A stretch of 64,000 nt of DNA from JACDBZ01 sp036262075 (GTDB lineage Bacteria > Chloroflexota > Limnocylindria > QHBO01). The stretch is taken from positions 15,286 through 79,285 of the forward strand of contig DATAJO010000001.1 in assembly GCA_036262075.1 (NCBI GenBank), read 5' to 3'. A program made the translations under genes and the position numbers. The number at the start of each line of letters is the position of its first letter. Positions within the stretch are counted from its first letter, which is position 1. The notes under the pieces were generated by a model that saw only the letters and a program-made list of their open reading frames with translations, was not told where the DNA came from and made no database searches. This document shows positions 23,875 through 32,669 of the stretch, one piece after another.

Positions 23875-26157
23875 TCAGGCGGCACGGAACGTTCGCAGCC
23901 GCAGGGAGTTGGCGACGACGCTGACGCTCGACAGCGCCATCGCTCCGGCCGCGAGGGCCGGGTTGAGCAGGACGCCTGCCAGCGGGAAGAGCAGGCCGGC
24001 GGCGACGGGGATGAGCAGGACGTTGTAGCCGAACGCCCAGCCGAGGTTCTGGCGGATCGTCCGCAGCGTGGCGCGCGACAGCCGGATGGCGGTCGGCACG
24101 CTCGCCAGGTCGTCGCCGATGAGCGTGATGTCGGACGCCTCGAGCGCGACGTCGGCGCCGGTGCCGATGGCGATGCCGAGATCGGCCTGGGCCAGCGCGG
24201 GCGCGTCGTTGATGCCGTCGCCGACCATGGCGACGACGGCGCCATCGGCCTGGAGGCGGGAGACCGCGGCGGCCTTGTCGGCCGGGAGGACCTCGGCCAG
24301 GATCCGATCCGGACCGATGCCGACCTGCGCGCCGATCGTCTCGGCGCTGGCGCGGCGGTCGCCCGTGATCATCCACACGTCGAGCCCGGCTCGATGGAGG
24401 CGCGCGATCGCCGCCTTCGACGACGGCTTCACGGTATCCGACAGCGCGACGACGCCGAGGGGACGGCCGTCGGCGGCGACGAACACCGCCGATGCGCCGC
24501 TGGCCGCCATCTCGCCCGCGGCGGTGGCCAGCGACCCGACGTCGACGCCCGCATCAGCGAGGTAGCGCTCGGTCCCGGCGAGGACCTCGCGGCCGTCGAC
24601 GCTGGCACGGACGCCGCGGCCGGGAACGGCCTCGAAGGCGGTGGCCTTCGCGCTCTCGACGCCCAGCGCATCGGCGTGGCGCACGATCGCCTCGGCCAGC
24701 GGGTGCTCGCTTCCGCGCTCGGCGGCCGCGGCGAGGCGCAGCAGATCGGCCTCGGACGCGCCCGGCGCGAGGTCGACGCGGGTGACGGACGGCTGGCCCC
24801 GGGTGATCGTGCCGGTCTTGTCGAGCACGATGGCGGTGATGCGCTGCGCGCCCTCGAGGGCCGCGCCGTCGCGGACGAGGATGCCGTTCTCGGCGCCCTT
24901 GCCGGTGCCGACCATGATCGCCGTCGGGGTGGCGAGGCCCATGGCGCATGGGCAGGCGATGATGAGGACGGCGATCGCGCTCGTCAGCGCGAACGTCAGC
25001 TTCGGCTCCGGGCCGAACAGCATCCAGCCGGCGAAGGTGAGCGCCGCGATGCCGATGACGGCCGGCACGAACCAGCCGGTGACCCGGTCGGCCACGCGCT
25101 GGATCGGCGCCTTCGAGCCCTGCGCCTGCTCGACGAGCGTCACGATCTGGGCGAGCGTCGTATCGCGCCCGACGCGCTCGGCGCGGAGGACGAACGAGCC
25201 GGTCGTGTTCATCGTGCCGCCGATGACCCGGTCGCCACGCGCCTTCTCGACCGGCAGCGACTCGCCGGTGAGCATCGACTCGTCGAGCGTCGACGCGCCG
25301 TCGATGACGATGCCGTCGACCGGCACCCGATCGCCTGGCCGGACGCGCACGAGGTCGCCGACCGCCACCTGGTCGATCGGGACCTCCCGCTCGCCGCCCT
25401 CGCGCAGGACGCGGGCCGTCTGTGGCCGGAGCTTCAGGAGCGCCTTCACCGCACCCGCGGCGCGGCCCTTGGCGCGCGCCTCGAGCCAGCGGCCGAACAG
25501 CACGAGGCCGATGATGACCGCCGCCGAGTCGAAGTACGTCTCGTGCGACAGCCCGGCGCGCATGACGACGTCGGGCATGAGCGTGACGACCATCGAGTAG
25601 CCGTACGCGGCGAGCGTGCCCATCGCCACCAGGGTGTTCATGTTCACGTCGCCGTGGCGGATGCCGCGCGCCGCGGCCACGAGGAAGCGCCGGCCGAAGA
25701 CGAACTGGACGATCGTGGCGGGGGCGATGAGCCAGCGGTTGACGTCGACCATCGGCCAGGGCGTGCCGCCCGGCCAGAACATCACGGCCATCATCGCCAG
25801 GCCCGCGACGGTCGACAGGATCGCGCCGGTGAGGAGCTCGCGCTGCTCGGCCGCCCGGGCGGCCTCCTCGGCGTCGGCGGTGGCGGCCGCATCGGCTTCC
25901 GTGCTCGCGTCGCGGCCGACCTCGTAGCCGGCGGCCTCGATGGCCGCCACGATTCCTCCGCGGTCGATGCGCGACGGGTCGAACCTGACGGTCGCGCGCT
26001 CGGTGGCGAGGTTGACCGCCGCCGTGCTCACGCCATCGGCGTTGCTCAGGAAGCGCTCGATGCGGTTCACGCAGCTCGCGCAGGTCATGCCGACGACGGG
26101 CAGCGTGAGCTCGGCGTCGGCGGAGGCGGGGGAGGTGGTGTGCGCGCTGGCGGTCAC
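23875..26157 (-). CDS. copA: Copper-translocating P-type ATPase
   Basis: A 760-residue P1B-type ATPase. There is one N-terminal heavy-metal domain with GMTCASC at 23-29, followed by about eight membrane helices. The intramembrane CPC is in IACPCAMGLATPT (about residue 400), the phosphorylation site is DKTGTITRG (about 445) and the hinge is GDGINDAPAL. The CPC and the C-terminal helix pattern indicate Cu(I) export. It starts with GTG; a dyad (26166-26184) lies only nine bases upstream. Divergent from glycogen synthase. Confidence 0.93.
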   Translation of the reverse strand: MTASAHTTSPASADAELTLPVVGMTCASCVNRIERFLSNADGVSTAAVNLATERATVRFDPSRIDRGGIVAAIEAAGYEVGRDASTEADAAATADAEEAARAAEQRELLTGAILSTVAGLAMMAVMFWPGGTPWPMVDVNRWLIAPATIVQFVFGRRFLVAAARGIRHGDVNMNTLVAMGTLAAYGYSMVVTLMPDVVMRAGLSHETYFDSAAVIIGLVLFGRWLEARAKGRAAGAVKALLKLRPQTARVLREGGEREVPIDQVAVGDLVRVRPGDRVPVDGIVIDGASTLDESMLTGESLPVEKARGDRVIGGTMNTTGSFVLRAERVGRDTTLAQIVTLVEQAQGSKAPIQRVADRVTGWFVPAVIGIAALTFAGWMLFGPEPKLTFALTSAIAVLIIACPCAMGLATPTAIMVGTGKGAENGILVRDGAALEGAQRITAIVLDKTGTITRGQPSVTRVDLAPGASEADLLRLAAAAERGSEHPLAEAIVRHADALGVESAKATAFEAVPGRGVRASVDGREVLAGTERYLADAGVDVGSLATAAGEMAASGASAVFVAADGRPLGVVALSDTVKPSSKAAIARLHRAGLDVWMITGDRRASAETIGAQVGIGPDRILAEVLPADKAAAVSRLQADGAVVAMVGDGINDAPALAQADLGIAIGTGADVALEASDITLIGDDLASVPTAIRLSRATLRTIRQNLGWAFGYNVLLIPVAAGLLFPLAGVLLNPALAAGAMALSSVSVVANSLRLRTFRAA

Positions 26158-26165
26158 GCTCCAAG

Positions 26166-26184
26166 GATACTACAGGGGAGTATC
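26166..26184. promoter_or_regulatory. Dyad operator ahead of copA
   Basis: GATACT, seven bases (ACAGGGG), AGTATC: a perfect 6-bp inverted repeat with odd spacing. On the copA strand it reads ATACTCCCCTGTAGTAT, which resembles CsoR-type copper operators (ATACCC...GGGTAT) and has the 19-bp geometry of MerR-family sites. It sits 9-27 bp before the copA GTG, so it would control copA transcription directly. No csoR or cueR gene is in the window. Confidence 0.5.
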
Positions 26185-26224
26185 GGATCGGAGTGCGAAC
26201 CGCGGGGCCGGGTAGAGTGATCGC

Positions 26225-27463
26225 GTGCGCGCGCTCATCCTGACGAACGAGTTCCCGCCCGACATCTACGGCGGCGCCGGCGTCCACGTCGCGGAGCTGA
26301 CGCGGCACCTCCACGGCCTCGTCGAGCTCGACATCCGCACGTTCGGCTCGGCCACCGCGGATGAGCCCGCCTGGCGTGTGCGGGGCTACCCGGCGGCGCA
26401 CGACCTCTCGACAGCCGATGAGCGCCTGAGGCCGATGCTCGGCGCGTTGTCGCGCGACATCGGCATGATCGCCGACCCGGTCGACGCCGACGTCGTCCAC
26501 GTCCACACCTGGTACACGCACCTCGCCGGCCTCCTCGTGCGGCTGGCATACGGCATCCCGCTCGTCCTGACCGTCCATTCGCTCGAGCCGCTGCGGCCCT
26601 GGAAGCGCGAGCAGCTCGGCGGCGGATACGACGTGTCCGCCTGGGTCGAGCGCACCGCCATCCAGACGGCCGATGCGGTCATCGCCGTGAGCCAGGGCAC
26701 GCGCGACGACGTCCTGCGCCTCTTCGACGTCGACCCGGCCCGGGTCCACGTCATCTACAACGGCATCGACGCCGACTTCTACCGCCCCGACCCGGCGACC
26801 GATGCGCTCGAGAAGTACGGCATCGACCCCGCCGTGCCGTACGTCCTGTTCGTCGGTCGCATCACCCGCCAGAAGGGGATCGTCCACCTCGTGCGGGCCA
26901 TCCGCCACCTCGACCCGGGCATCGGCGTCGTGCTCTGCGCCGGCCAGCCCGACACCCCGGAGATCGCGCGCGAGATGGCCGAGGGCGTGCGCGCCGCCCA
27001 GGCCGAGCGTCCGAACGTGGTGTGGATCGAGGCGATGCTGCCGCGCGAGGAGGTGCGCCAGCTCTACTCGCACGCGGCGGTGTTCTGCTGCCCCTCGGTC
27101 TACGAGCCGTTCGGCATCATCAACCTCGAGGCCGCGGCGTGCGAGACCCCGGTCGTCGCCTCGGCCGTCGGCGGCATCCCGGAGGTCGTCGTCGACGGCG
27201 AGACCGGGCTGCTCGTGCCGGTGGAGCTCTCCGTCGACGACCCGATGGCGCCGGTCGACCCGGACCGCTTCGAGCGCAACCTCGCCGGCGCGATCAACGC
27301 GCTCATGGCCGATCCCGCCACCCGCGAGGTCATGGGACGGGCCGGCCGTCGGCGCGCGGTCGAGCGCTTCGGCTGGGAGGCGATCGCCGCCCAGACCGCG
27401 GACCTGTACCGCACGACAACGACCGCACGGACGCCATCGGGGCGTGCGTCGCATGGGGCGTAG
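26225..27463 (+). CDS. glgA: Glycogen synthase, Corynebacterium type (GT4)
   Basis: A 412-residue GT-B glycosyltransferase. It begins MRALILTNEFPPDIYGGAGV (substrate loop with GG) and continues with VHVHTWYTHLAG, RITRQKGIVHLV and EPFGIINLEAAACETPVVAS, the GT4 nucleotide-sugar site with the E-x7-E motif. It matches the actinobacterial/Chloroflexi GlgA (GlgM-like) that makes alpha-1,4-glucan or maltose-1-phosphate from ADP-glucose. GTG start at 26225. With the GH15 enzyme it points to alpha-glucan storage. Confidence 0.9.
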   Translation: MRALILTNEFPPDIYGGAGVHVAELTRHLHGLVELDIRTFGSATADEPAWRVRGYPAAHDLSTADERLRPMLGALSRDIGMIADPVDADVVHVHTWYTHLAGLLVRLAYGIPLVLTVHSLEPLRPWKREQLGGGYDVSAWVERTAIQTADAVIAVSQGTRDDVLRLFDVDPARVHVIYNGIDADFYRPDPATDALEKYGIDPAVPYVLFVGRITRQKGIVHLVRAIRHLDPGIGVVLCAGQPDTPEIAREMAEGVRAAQAERPNVVWIEAMLPREEVRQLYSHAAVFCCPSVYEPFGIINLEAAACETPVVASAVGGIPEVVVDGETGLLVPVELSVDDPMAPVDPDRFERNLAGAINALMADPATREVMGRAGRRRAVERFGWEAIAAQTADLYRTTTTARTPSGRASHGA

Positions 27464-27472
27464 ACTGCGGGA

Positions 27473-28444
27473 GTGAACGCGTCGCAGCGCGGCATGGTGA
27501 CCGGGGCGATGTGGCTCATCGGCCTCGGCGTCGTCTTCCTCGTGCGCGAGGCAATGGGCCTCGAGTGGGGCGAGACCTGGCCGCTGTTCATCGTGCTCGC
27601 CGGCGTCGGCACCGGCGTCGGCGCGCTGATGGCGATGGCCGGCCGGCGCATCGGCCTGTGGGCCATCCTGTGGGCGCTGCTCGTGCCGCTGATCATGGTC
27701 GTCGTCGGCGTGCTCCTGTTCGTCGACCTGGCCGGGCTGGCCGATATCGACGCGTTCGGGATCCTGGCGCGGAACTGGCCGTTCGTGCTCATCGCCATCG
27801 GCGTCGTCGTGCTCATCGGCGCGGTGTTCCCGGGTCAGCGCGGCGTGGAGGAGCGGATCGAGGTTCCGGCGGCCGGCGTGTCGAGCGGCGAGGTGATCCT
27901 GAAGTTCGGTGCCGGGCAGCTCGACGTGACCGCCGGGCGACCCGGGACGCTGGTGAGCGGCGAGCTCGAGGGCGGCGCCATCCGGCGCGACCTGGGTCCC
28001 GGTCGGATCGAGCTCGAGACCGATCTGTCGCAGGTCTTCCCGTGGGTCGGTGACCGGCAGCACTGGCGCCTGGCGCTCGCGCCCGATGTGCCGATGCGCC
28101 TGCGGCTCGAGGGCGGCGCGTCGAGGAGCACGCTCGACCTGGCCGACGTGCTCGTCACCGATCTCGTCGTGAAGACCGGCGCCAGCGACACGCGCATCGT
28201 CCTGCCGCGACGGGTCGAGCAGACGAACGTCCAGGTCGAGGCCGGCGCGGCGCAGGTCCGGATCGAGGTTCCGGCGGGCGTCGCCGCGCGGATCCGCGCC
28301 CAGATGGGCCTCGGCAGCACGGTCGTCGACGAGACGCGCTTCCCGCGCGCCGCCGACGGCTGGGCCTCGCCGGACTACGAACGCGCCGCGAACCGCGCCG
28401 ACATCCGCGTGTCCGGCGGCGTCGGGTCCGTCCGCATCGGATGA
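27473..28444 (+). CDS. LiaF-like/toast-rack membrane protein
   Basis: A 323-residue protein with four N-terminal helices (about residues 10-120) and a C-terminal beta-rich domain (from about residue 130). That domain has the repeats GQLDVTAGRPG, EGGASRSTLDLADV and GAAQVRIEVPAGVAARIRA, the toast-rack/LiaF (DUF2154) pattern. LiaF proteins modulate cell-envelope stress sensing, but no liaRS is adjacent. First of a three-gene unit with ATGA overlaps, ten bases downstream of glgA. Confidence 0.8.
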   Translation: MNASQRGMVTGAMWLIGLGVVFLVREAMGLEWGETWPLFIVLAGVGTGVGALMAMAGRRIGLWAILWALLVPLIMVVVGVLLFVDLAGLADIDAFGILARNWPFVLIAIGVVVLIGAVFPGQRGVEERIEVPAAGVSSGEVILKFGAGQLDVTAGRPGTLVSGELEGGAIRRDLGPGRIELETDLSQVFPWVGDRQHWRLALAPDVPMRLRLEGGASRSTLDLADVLVTDLVVKTGASDTRIVLPRRVEQTNVQVEAGAAQVRIEVPAGVAARIRAQMGLGSTVVDETRFPRAADGWASPDYERAANRADIRVSGGVGSVRIG

Positions 28445-28812
28445 GCGGCAACCGGACCGTCGACCTCATCCTGCGCGCGGAGTCCGTCGCGCTGTTCCTC
28501 GCCGGCATCGGCGTCTACCTGTGGCTCGACGGCTCGCCGATCTGGCTCCTGCCGCTGCTCCTGGCGCCCGACATCTCGATGGTCGGCTACCTGGGCGGAC
28601 CGCGGCTGGGCGCGATCACGTACAACGCGGTCCACAACCTCGTGCTGGCCCTGGGCGTGTTCGCCATCGGCTGGTGGGCGGACGTCGGGGCATTGCGGTT
28701 GCTCGGCGCGATCCTCGTCGCGCACGTGGGGATGGATCGGGCGCTCGGCTACGGGCTGAAGCTGCCGACCGACTTCAAGGACACCCACCTCGGGAGGATC
28801 GGCGGTCGATGA
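28441..28812 (+). CDS. DUF4260 family membrane protein
   Basis: A 123-residue protein with four hydrophobic segments. The family blocks are LLAPDISMVGYLGGPRLGA, YNAVHNLVLALG and AHVGMDRALGYGLK. Conserved His and Asp residues lie in the membrane parts. The function of the family is unknown. It overlaps its neighbours on both sides (ATGA), so it is made with the LiaF-like protein and the amidohydrolase. Confidence 0.85.
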   Translation: MSGNRTVDLILRAESVALFLAGIGVYLWLDGSPIWLLPLLLAPDISMVGYLGGPRLGAITYNAVHNLVLALGVFAIGWWADVGALRLLGAILVAHVGMDRALGYGLKLPTDFKDTHLGRIGGR

Positions 28813-30020
28813 GCGCCGTGCACGGCCGCGTCCTGTACCGCGACGGCGCCCTGGCCGATGGGCGCTCGCCGACCCTGGAGCGCACCGTGTCGATCCTGGT
28901 CGAGGACGGGCGGATCGCCTGGATCCGGCCGTCGGACGGGGAGGAGGACCCTGGCACGGCGGCGGTCGTCGACTGCGCCGGCGCGGCGTTCGTGCCGGGC
29001 ATGGTCGACTGCCACAGCCACGTCACCGGGCCGGGCGGGGCGCACTGGATCGCGCGGTTCGACGACCCGCCCGAGACGCTCGTCGCCGTGGCCGAGGAGA
29101 ACGGTGAGCTGGGCTCCCGGTCAGGGGTGCGCTGGATGCGCGACGTCGGCTCGCCGATCGGCGTCGACCCGCTCGACGGGCGCACGCGCGCCCTCGCGCT
29201 CGGCGTGCGGGACCGATGGGCCGGCCGGGCGGATCGGCCCTACCTGCGCGCCGCGGGATCGTGGCTGTTCAAGCGCGGGTCGCGCCCGGTGACCTCGACC
29301 ATCGAGTGCGAGACCGGCGACGAGCTACTCGCCGCGGCCGTGAAGCAGCTCGACGACGGCGCCGACCTCGTGAAGCTGTACATGGACGGCCCGGACGTCG
29401 AGACCTCGCCGTGGACGGCGGACGAGGTGGCGAACGTCGTCGAGGCGGTCCACGCGCGCGGTGGCCGCGTCGCGGCGCATTCGGGACGGGTGAGCGGCGC
29501 GCGCGAGGCGGTGCGGGGCGGCGTCGACTCGATCGAGCACGGCTTCGACCTCGATGCCGACGTGGCGGCCGACATGGCCGCGCGCGGCACGACGCTGGTC
29601 AGCACGCTGGCGGTCATGCGCTCGTGGCTGAGCTTCGGGGCCACGACGACGATCGAGCGCTTCGCGACCGACGAGGGACGGGCGACGATCAGCGCGCGCC
29701 TCGAGCGGGCCGAGGGCTCCACCCGGCTGGCCCGTGACGCCGGCGTGGCGATCGCCACCGGCACGGACTTCGGCGGCGGGTCGCTGCGCGCGAACCAGCT
29801 GGCGTGGGAGGTGACGAGCCTGGTGGCGGCCGGCCTCGAGCCGGTCGACGCCCTCGCCGCGGCCACCTGGCGCGGCGGTGCGCTGCTCGGCGAGCCGGAG
29901 GCGGGCGTCATCCGCGAGGGTGGTCCGGCCGACTTCTTCTGCGTCCACGGCGACCCGCTGTCCGACCCCGAGGCGTTGTGGCGCGTGTGGCGCGTCGCCT
30001 GGGAGCCGGTCCACCGCTGA
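28809..30020 (+). CDS. Amidohydrolase family protein
   Basis: A 403-residue metal-dependent hydrolase. The first metal site is PGMVDCHSHVTGPG (usual HxH). VKLYMDGPDVE supplies the carbamylated or bridging Lys region. GRVAAHSGRVSGAREAV and DSIEHGF give the later His ligands, and ATGTDFGG gives the catalytic Asp. The order fits imidazolonepropionase/prolidase-like amidohydrolases. The substrate is unknown. Last gene of the 27473-30020 unit. Confidence 0.85.
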   Translation: MSAVHGRVLYRDGALADGRSPTLERTVSILVEDGRIAWIRPSDGEEDPGTAAVVDCAGAAFVPGMVDCHSHVTGPGGAHWIARFDDPPETLVAVAEENGELGSRSGVRWMRDVGSPIGVDPLDGRTRALALGVRDRWAGRADRPYLRAAGSWLFKRGSRPVTSTIECETGDELLAAAVKQLDDGADLVKLYMDGPDVETSPWTADEVANVVEAVHARGGRVAAHSGRVSGAREAVRGGVDSIEHGFDLDADVAADMAARGTTLVSTLAVMRSWLSFGATTTIERFATDEGRATISARLERAEGSTRLARDAGVAIATGTDFGGGSLRANQLAWEVTSLVAAGLEPVDALAAATWRGGALLGEPEAGVIREGGPADFFCVHGDPLSDPEALWRVWRVAWEPVHR

Positions 30021-30119
30021 TCCGATCGTCGCGCATCCGCCTCGGTCGGATGGCCGATGAGCTTCGCTGTCCCGCGCGGTCTACTGGGCAGGGAACCCGC
30101 AGGTGCCGAGGTGGCGACG

Positions 30120-30347
30120 ATGACCAGCGCAGCGACGATCGAGCAGGCCTTCAGCACGATGGCCGAGGGCGCCGTGCCCGCTTCGCGGCTCGTGCCCGAC
30201 CTGCGCGCGGCGCTCGACCTCGTGCGGCGCCTCGGTGGCTCGGTCGCCTCCGAGATCCGCACCGCCCCCGGCATCGGCCGATGGGCGTTCGTGGCCGGCA
30301 CGGACGGCCGCGAGCTGCTCCTGTGGGAGAACGCCGCGACGGGCTGA
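30120..30347 (+). CDS. Half-length glyoxalase (VOC)-like module
   Basis: A 75-residue protein. RLVPDLRAALDLVRRLGGSV followed by APGIGRWAFVAGTDGRELLL and WEN reads as a single beta-alpha-beta-beta-beta module, the C-terminal half of a VOC-fold protein, which normally has two such modules. There is no first half in frame upstream. The preferred ATG at 30120 has GAGG upstream; an ATG at 30057 adds 21 unrelated residues. It may be a half-module that dimerises or a remnant. Moderate confidence that it is expressed. Confidence 0.5.
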   Translation: MTSAATIEQAFSTMAEGAVPASRLVPDLRAALDLVRRLGGSVASEIRTAPGIGRWAFVAGTDGRELLLWENAATG

Positions 30348-30368
30348 GCCGCCGATGCCGATGAGCGA

Positions 30369-30695
30369 CTACGCCGGCTGGCTCGGGGTGCTCGTGCCCT
30401 CGTCGCCCTGGCCGCTCGCCGCCTCGCTCGACCCCGAAGCCGCGACGTTCGGATCGCGCTCGACGACGAGCGTGCAGCGCGTCGCCAACGCGGCCGCCGC
30501 GCCGATGGCGGCGAGGATCGGAAGCAGCGCCGCGCCGAGGACGCCGATCGTCAGCGGCACCTCGAGCATCGTCCGGCCCTCCTCGTTCTTGATGATGATC
30601 CGCCGGATATTGCCCTCGTGGATCAGCTCCTTGACCTTCGCGACGACCTCGTCGCCGTTCAGGCTGAACTCCTGGGTTCGACTGGTCTCGTTCAT
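30369..30695 (-). CDS. DUF4342 protein
   Basis: A 108-residue protein. GDEVVAKVKELIHEGNIRRI, IIKNEEGRTMLEVPLTIG and a following 20-residue hydrophobic helix (VLGAALLPILAAIGAAAALA) are the DUF4342 pattern. The Ser/Gly/Glu-rich tail is disordered. The family is often placed beside stress or chaperone genes, but its function is unknown. Divergent from a CBS-domain gene, with box-like sites at 30731-30767 between them. Confidence 0.85.
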   Translation of the reverse strand: MNETSRTQEFSLNGDEVVAKVKELIHEGNIRRIIIKNEEGRTMLEVPLTIGVLGAALLPILAAIGAAAALATRCTLVVERDPNVAASGSSEAASGQGDEGTSTPSQPA

Positions 30696-30730
30696 GGGGT
30701 CAGCCTAGGCATGATCCGTTCCGCGCGCAC

Positions 30731-30767
30731 GTGACGCACGGCCCGCCGACGCGGTGCCGTTCGGCCG
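30731..30767. promoter_or_regulatory. DevR-like box pair (weak), DUF4342/CBS divergent promoter
   Basis: GTGACGCACGGCCC (30731-30744) and GTGCCGTTCGGCCG (30754-30767) match the consensus GGGCCATYCGGCCC at 9 and 11 of 14 bases. Their spacing of 23 bp equals that of the stronger pairs elsewhere. They lie 36 bp from the DUF4342 start and 51 bp from the CBS start. Individually weak; the spacing is the main support. Confidence 0.45.
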
Positions 30768-30817
30768 TGGTTCGCCGGCTGCCGCTCGACGGAGGATGGT
30801 CGCGGAGGTACACGACG

Positions 30818-31240
30818 ATGACCACCGCGACGCAGATGGCGCGCATCGGCAATTTCATGAGCGTCGATCCGATCGTGATCGACTCCGACGCGACGGCCGC
30901 CGAGGCAGAGCGCCTGATGAAGACGTACCACGTCACCGGCCTGCCGGTGATCCACGAGGGCCACCTCGCCGGGGTCATCAGCCAGTCCGACATCATCGTG
31001 GCTCGCTCGAGCGAGATGATCGGCCCGCACTGGGACCGGGTCCGGGTCCGGCACCTCATGACGTCGCCGGCGGTCACGATCCACACCACGGCCACGGTGC
31101 GCCATGCGGCGGCGCTCATGCTCGAGCGCGAGATCCATCGGCTTGTCGTGGTGGACGACGAGGGTCAGCCGATCGGCGTCGTGACGACCCTCGACCTCCT
31201 GCGCTCGCTCACCGAGCCGACGGTCACTCCCGCCGCCTGA
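30818..31240 (+). CDS. CBS-domain pair protein (Hrp1-like)
   Basis: A 140-residue protein made almost only of two CBS domains: FMSVDPIVIDSDATAAEAER to GHLAGVISQSDI, and LMTSPAVTIHTTATVRHAAA to GQPIGVVTTLDLL. Such pairs bind adenosyl ligands (AMP, ATP, SAM). Mycobacterial Hrp1 (Rv2626c), a DosR-induced protein, has this size and layout. The ATG at 30818 follows CGGAGG. Its 3' end overlaps the convergent cysteine-rich gene by 17 bp. Confidence 0.9.
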   Translation: MTTATQMARIGNFMSVDPIVIDSDATAAEAERLMKTYHVTGLPVIHEGHLAGVISQSDIIVARSSEMIGPHWDRVRVRHLMTSPAVTIHTTATVRHAAALMLEREIHRLVVVDDEGQPIGVVTTLDLLRSLTEPTVTPAA

Positions 31241-31454
31241 TCGCCGCGTCCGTCCCGCACGCGCGGCTCAGGCCGCGCTCCTCGTCGAGCGCCTCGACGA
31301 AATGGCAGGCCAGGCACTCGTCGATGGCCACCAGCCGATGGCGGAGCGGGCACGAGACGCGGTCGTGCCGCACGAGCCGGGTTTCGCCGAGGCACGCCAC
31401 CCAGCCCTCCTCGACGATGACCGGGACGCGGTCCGCGGTCGCGATGCCGGCCAT
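31224..31454 (-). CDS. Small cysteine-containing hypothetical protein
   Basis: A 76-residue soluble protein I do not recognise. It has five Cys, including SCPLRHRLVAIDECLACHF with a CxxC, and two nearby His, so a metal- or redox-active site is plausible. The codon content suits a real gene. It is the last same-strand gene after acetate kinase (105-bp gap) and overlaps the convergent CBS gene by 17 bp. Confidence 0.55.
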   Translation of the reverse strand: MAGIATADRVPVIVEEGWVACLGETRLVRHDRVSCPLRHRLVAIDECLACHFVEALDEERGLSRACGTDAAIRRRE

Positions 31455-31558
31455 GGCGGCTCCTCCGGTGGTGCGTGTGCGGCTAGCCTGCGACCCGAGA
31501 AGGCGCGTGGGGAGTGCCGGTCGTCACCCCGCGGCCGGGGCGTCCGGCACGTCGCGGC

Positions 31559-32665
31559 TCAGGACGGGCGTGCGAGCAGCGCCGCGACCTCGGACGCGAT
31601 GACGACGTCCTCGCGCGCCTCGACGACGAGGACCGCCGGCCGCCCGCCGGCGATGACCGCGTCCCCGTCCGCGTCCCGGAGGTCGGCGCCGAAGCCCAAC
31701 GCGCCGAGGCGTCCGACGATCGCGCCCCGGATCGCCGCCGAGTGCTCGCCGATGCCCGCCGTGAACACGAGCGCGTCCAGCCGTGGCAGCGCGGTCGCCG
31801 CCCCGGCGATCGCCATCGCGGCGCTCCGCGCGTAGATGTCGAGCGCCAGCCGTGCCCGCGCGTCGCCGGCCTCGGCGGCCGCCTGCAGCTCTTGCGCGCT
31901 GGGGGTGCCCCCCAGCGCGAGGAGGCCCGACCGCTCCGCGAGCCCCTCGGCCAGCGCCTCGACGTCGACGCCGCTCCGCACCAGCTCGACGAGGATGCCG
32001 GGGTCGACGGAGCCGGAACGGGTGCCCATGACGAGGCCCTCGGATGGCGTGTAGCCCATCGAGGTCCAGGCGGAGCGGCCGCCGTCGACGGCCGTGACCG
32101 ACGACCCGGATCCGAGATGGGCCACGACGATCGCCAGCTCCGAGACGGACCGGCCGAGGAGCTCGGCCGCGCGCCGCACCGACCATGCCACCGACAGCCC
32201 GTGGAAGCCGAAGCGGCGGATGCCGTGGGCCTCGACCCAGTCGGCGGGCAGGGCGTAGCGCCAGGCGGCCTCGGGCAGCGTGGCGTGGAAGGCGGTGTCG
32301 AAGCAGGCGACGTGCGGCAGGTCCGGCAGGCGGTCGACGGCCGCGCGCATGACGAGCGCCGCGCGGCGGTTGTGGAGCGGCGCCAGCCGGTCGAGGCGCT
32401 CGACCTCGTCCAGCAGGGGATCGTCGACACGCGACGGGCCGGTGTAGCGCGAGCCTCCGTGGACGACGCGGTAGCCGACCGCATCGGCGGCATCGGCTGC
32501 GTCCGTGCGCGCCAGCGCCTCCTGGAGGACCGCGCTCACGCGATCGGCGTCGTCGTCGGCCGCGAGCCAGTCGACCGTCACCGACCCGTCGGTCGCATCG
32601 GTCTCGTCCTCGACCAGGGACGCCTTCAGCGTGCTCGAGCCCGCGTTGACGACGAGGACCCGCAT
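31559..32665 (-). CDS. ackA: Acetate kinase
   Basis: A 368-residue enzyme converting acetyl phosphate + ADP to acetate + ATP. The ASKHA phosphate-1 motif NAGSSTLK is at 7-14, with RVVHGG, FDTAFHATLP, FGFHGLSVAW, VVAHLGSGSSVTA and FTAGIGEHSAAIR following. It is slightly shorter than the usual ~400 residues because of trimmed loops, but all the motifs are present. It begins four bases after the phosphoketolase stop. The pair turns sugar phosphates into acetate with ATP gain. Confidence 0.95.
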   Translation of the reverse strand: MRVLVVNAGSSTLKASLVEDETDATDGSVTVDWLAADDDADRVSAVLQEALARTDAADAADAVGYRVVHGGSRYTGPSRVDDPLLDEVERLDRLAPLHNRRAALVMRAAVDRLPDLPHVACFDTAFHATLPEAAWRYALPADWVEAHGIRRFGFHGLSVAWSVRRAAELLGRSVSELAIVVAHLGSGSSVTAVDGGRSAWTSMGYTPSEGLVMGTRSGSVDPGILVELVRSGVDVEALAEGLAERSGLLALGGTPSAQELQAAAEAGDARARLALDIYARSAAMAIAGAATALPRLDALVFTAGIGEHSAAIRGAIVGRLGALGFGADLRDADGDAVIAGGRPAVLVVEAREDVVIASEVAALLARPS

Positions 32666-32669
32666 CGGG

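Noticed and set aside
24554..28063. Very long open frame on the minus strand across copA, glgA and the LiaF-like gene
   Set aside because: It is a high-G+C shadow; the translation is a low-complexity Arg/Asp/His mixture and three well-supported genes lie in other frames.
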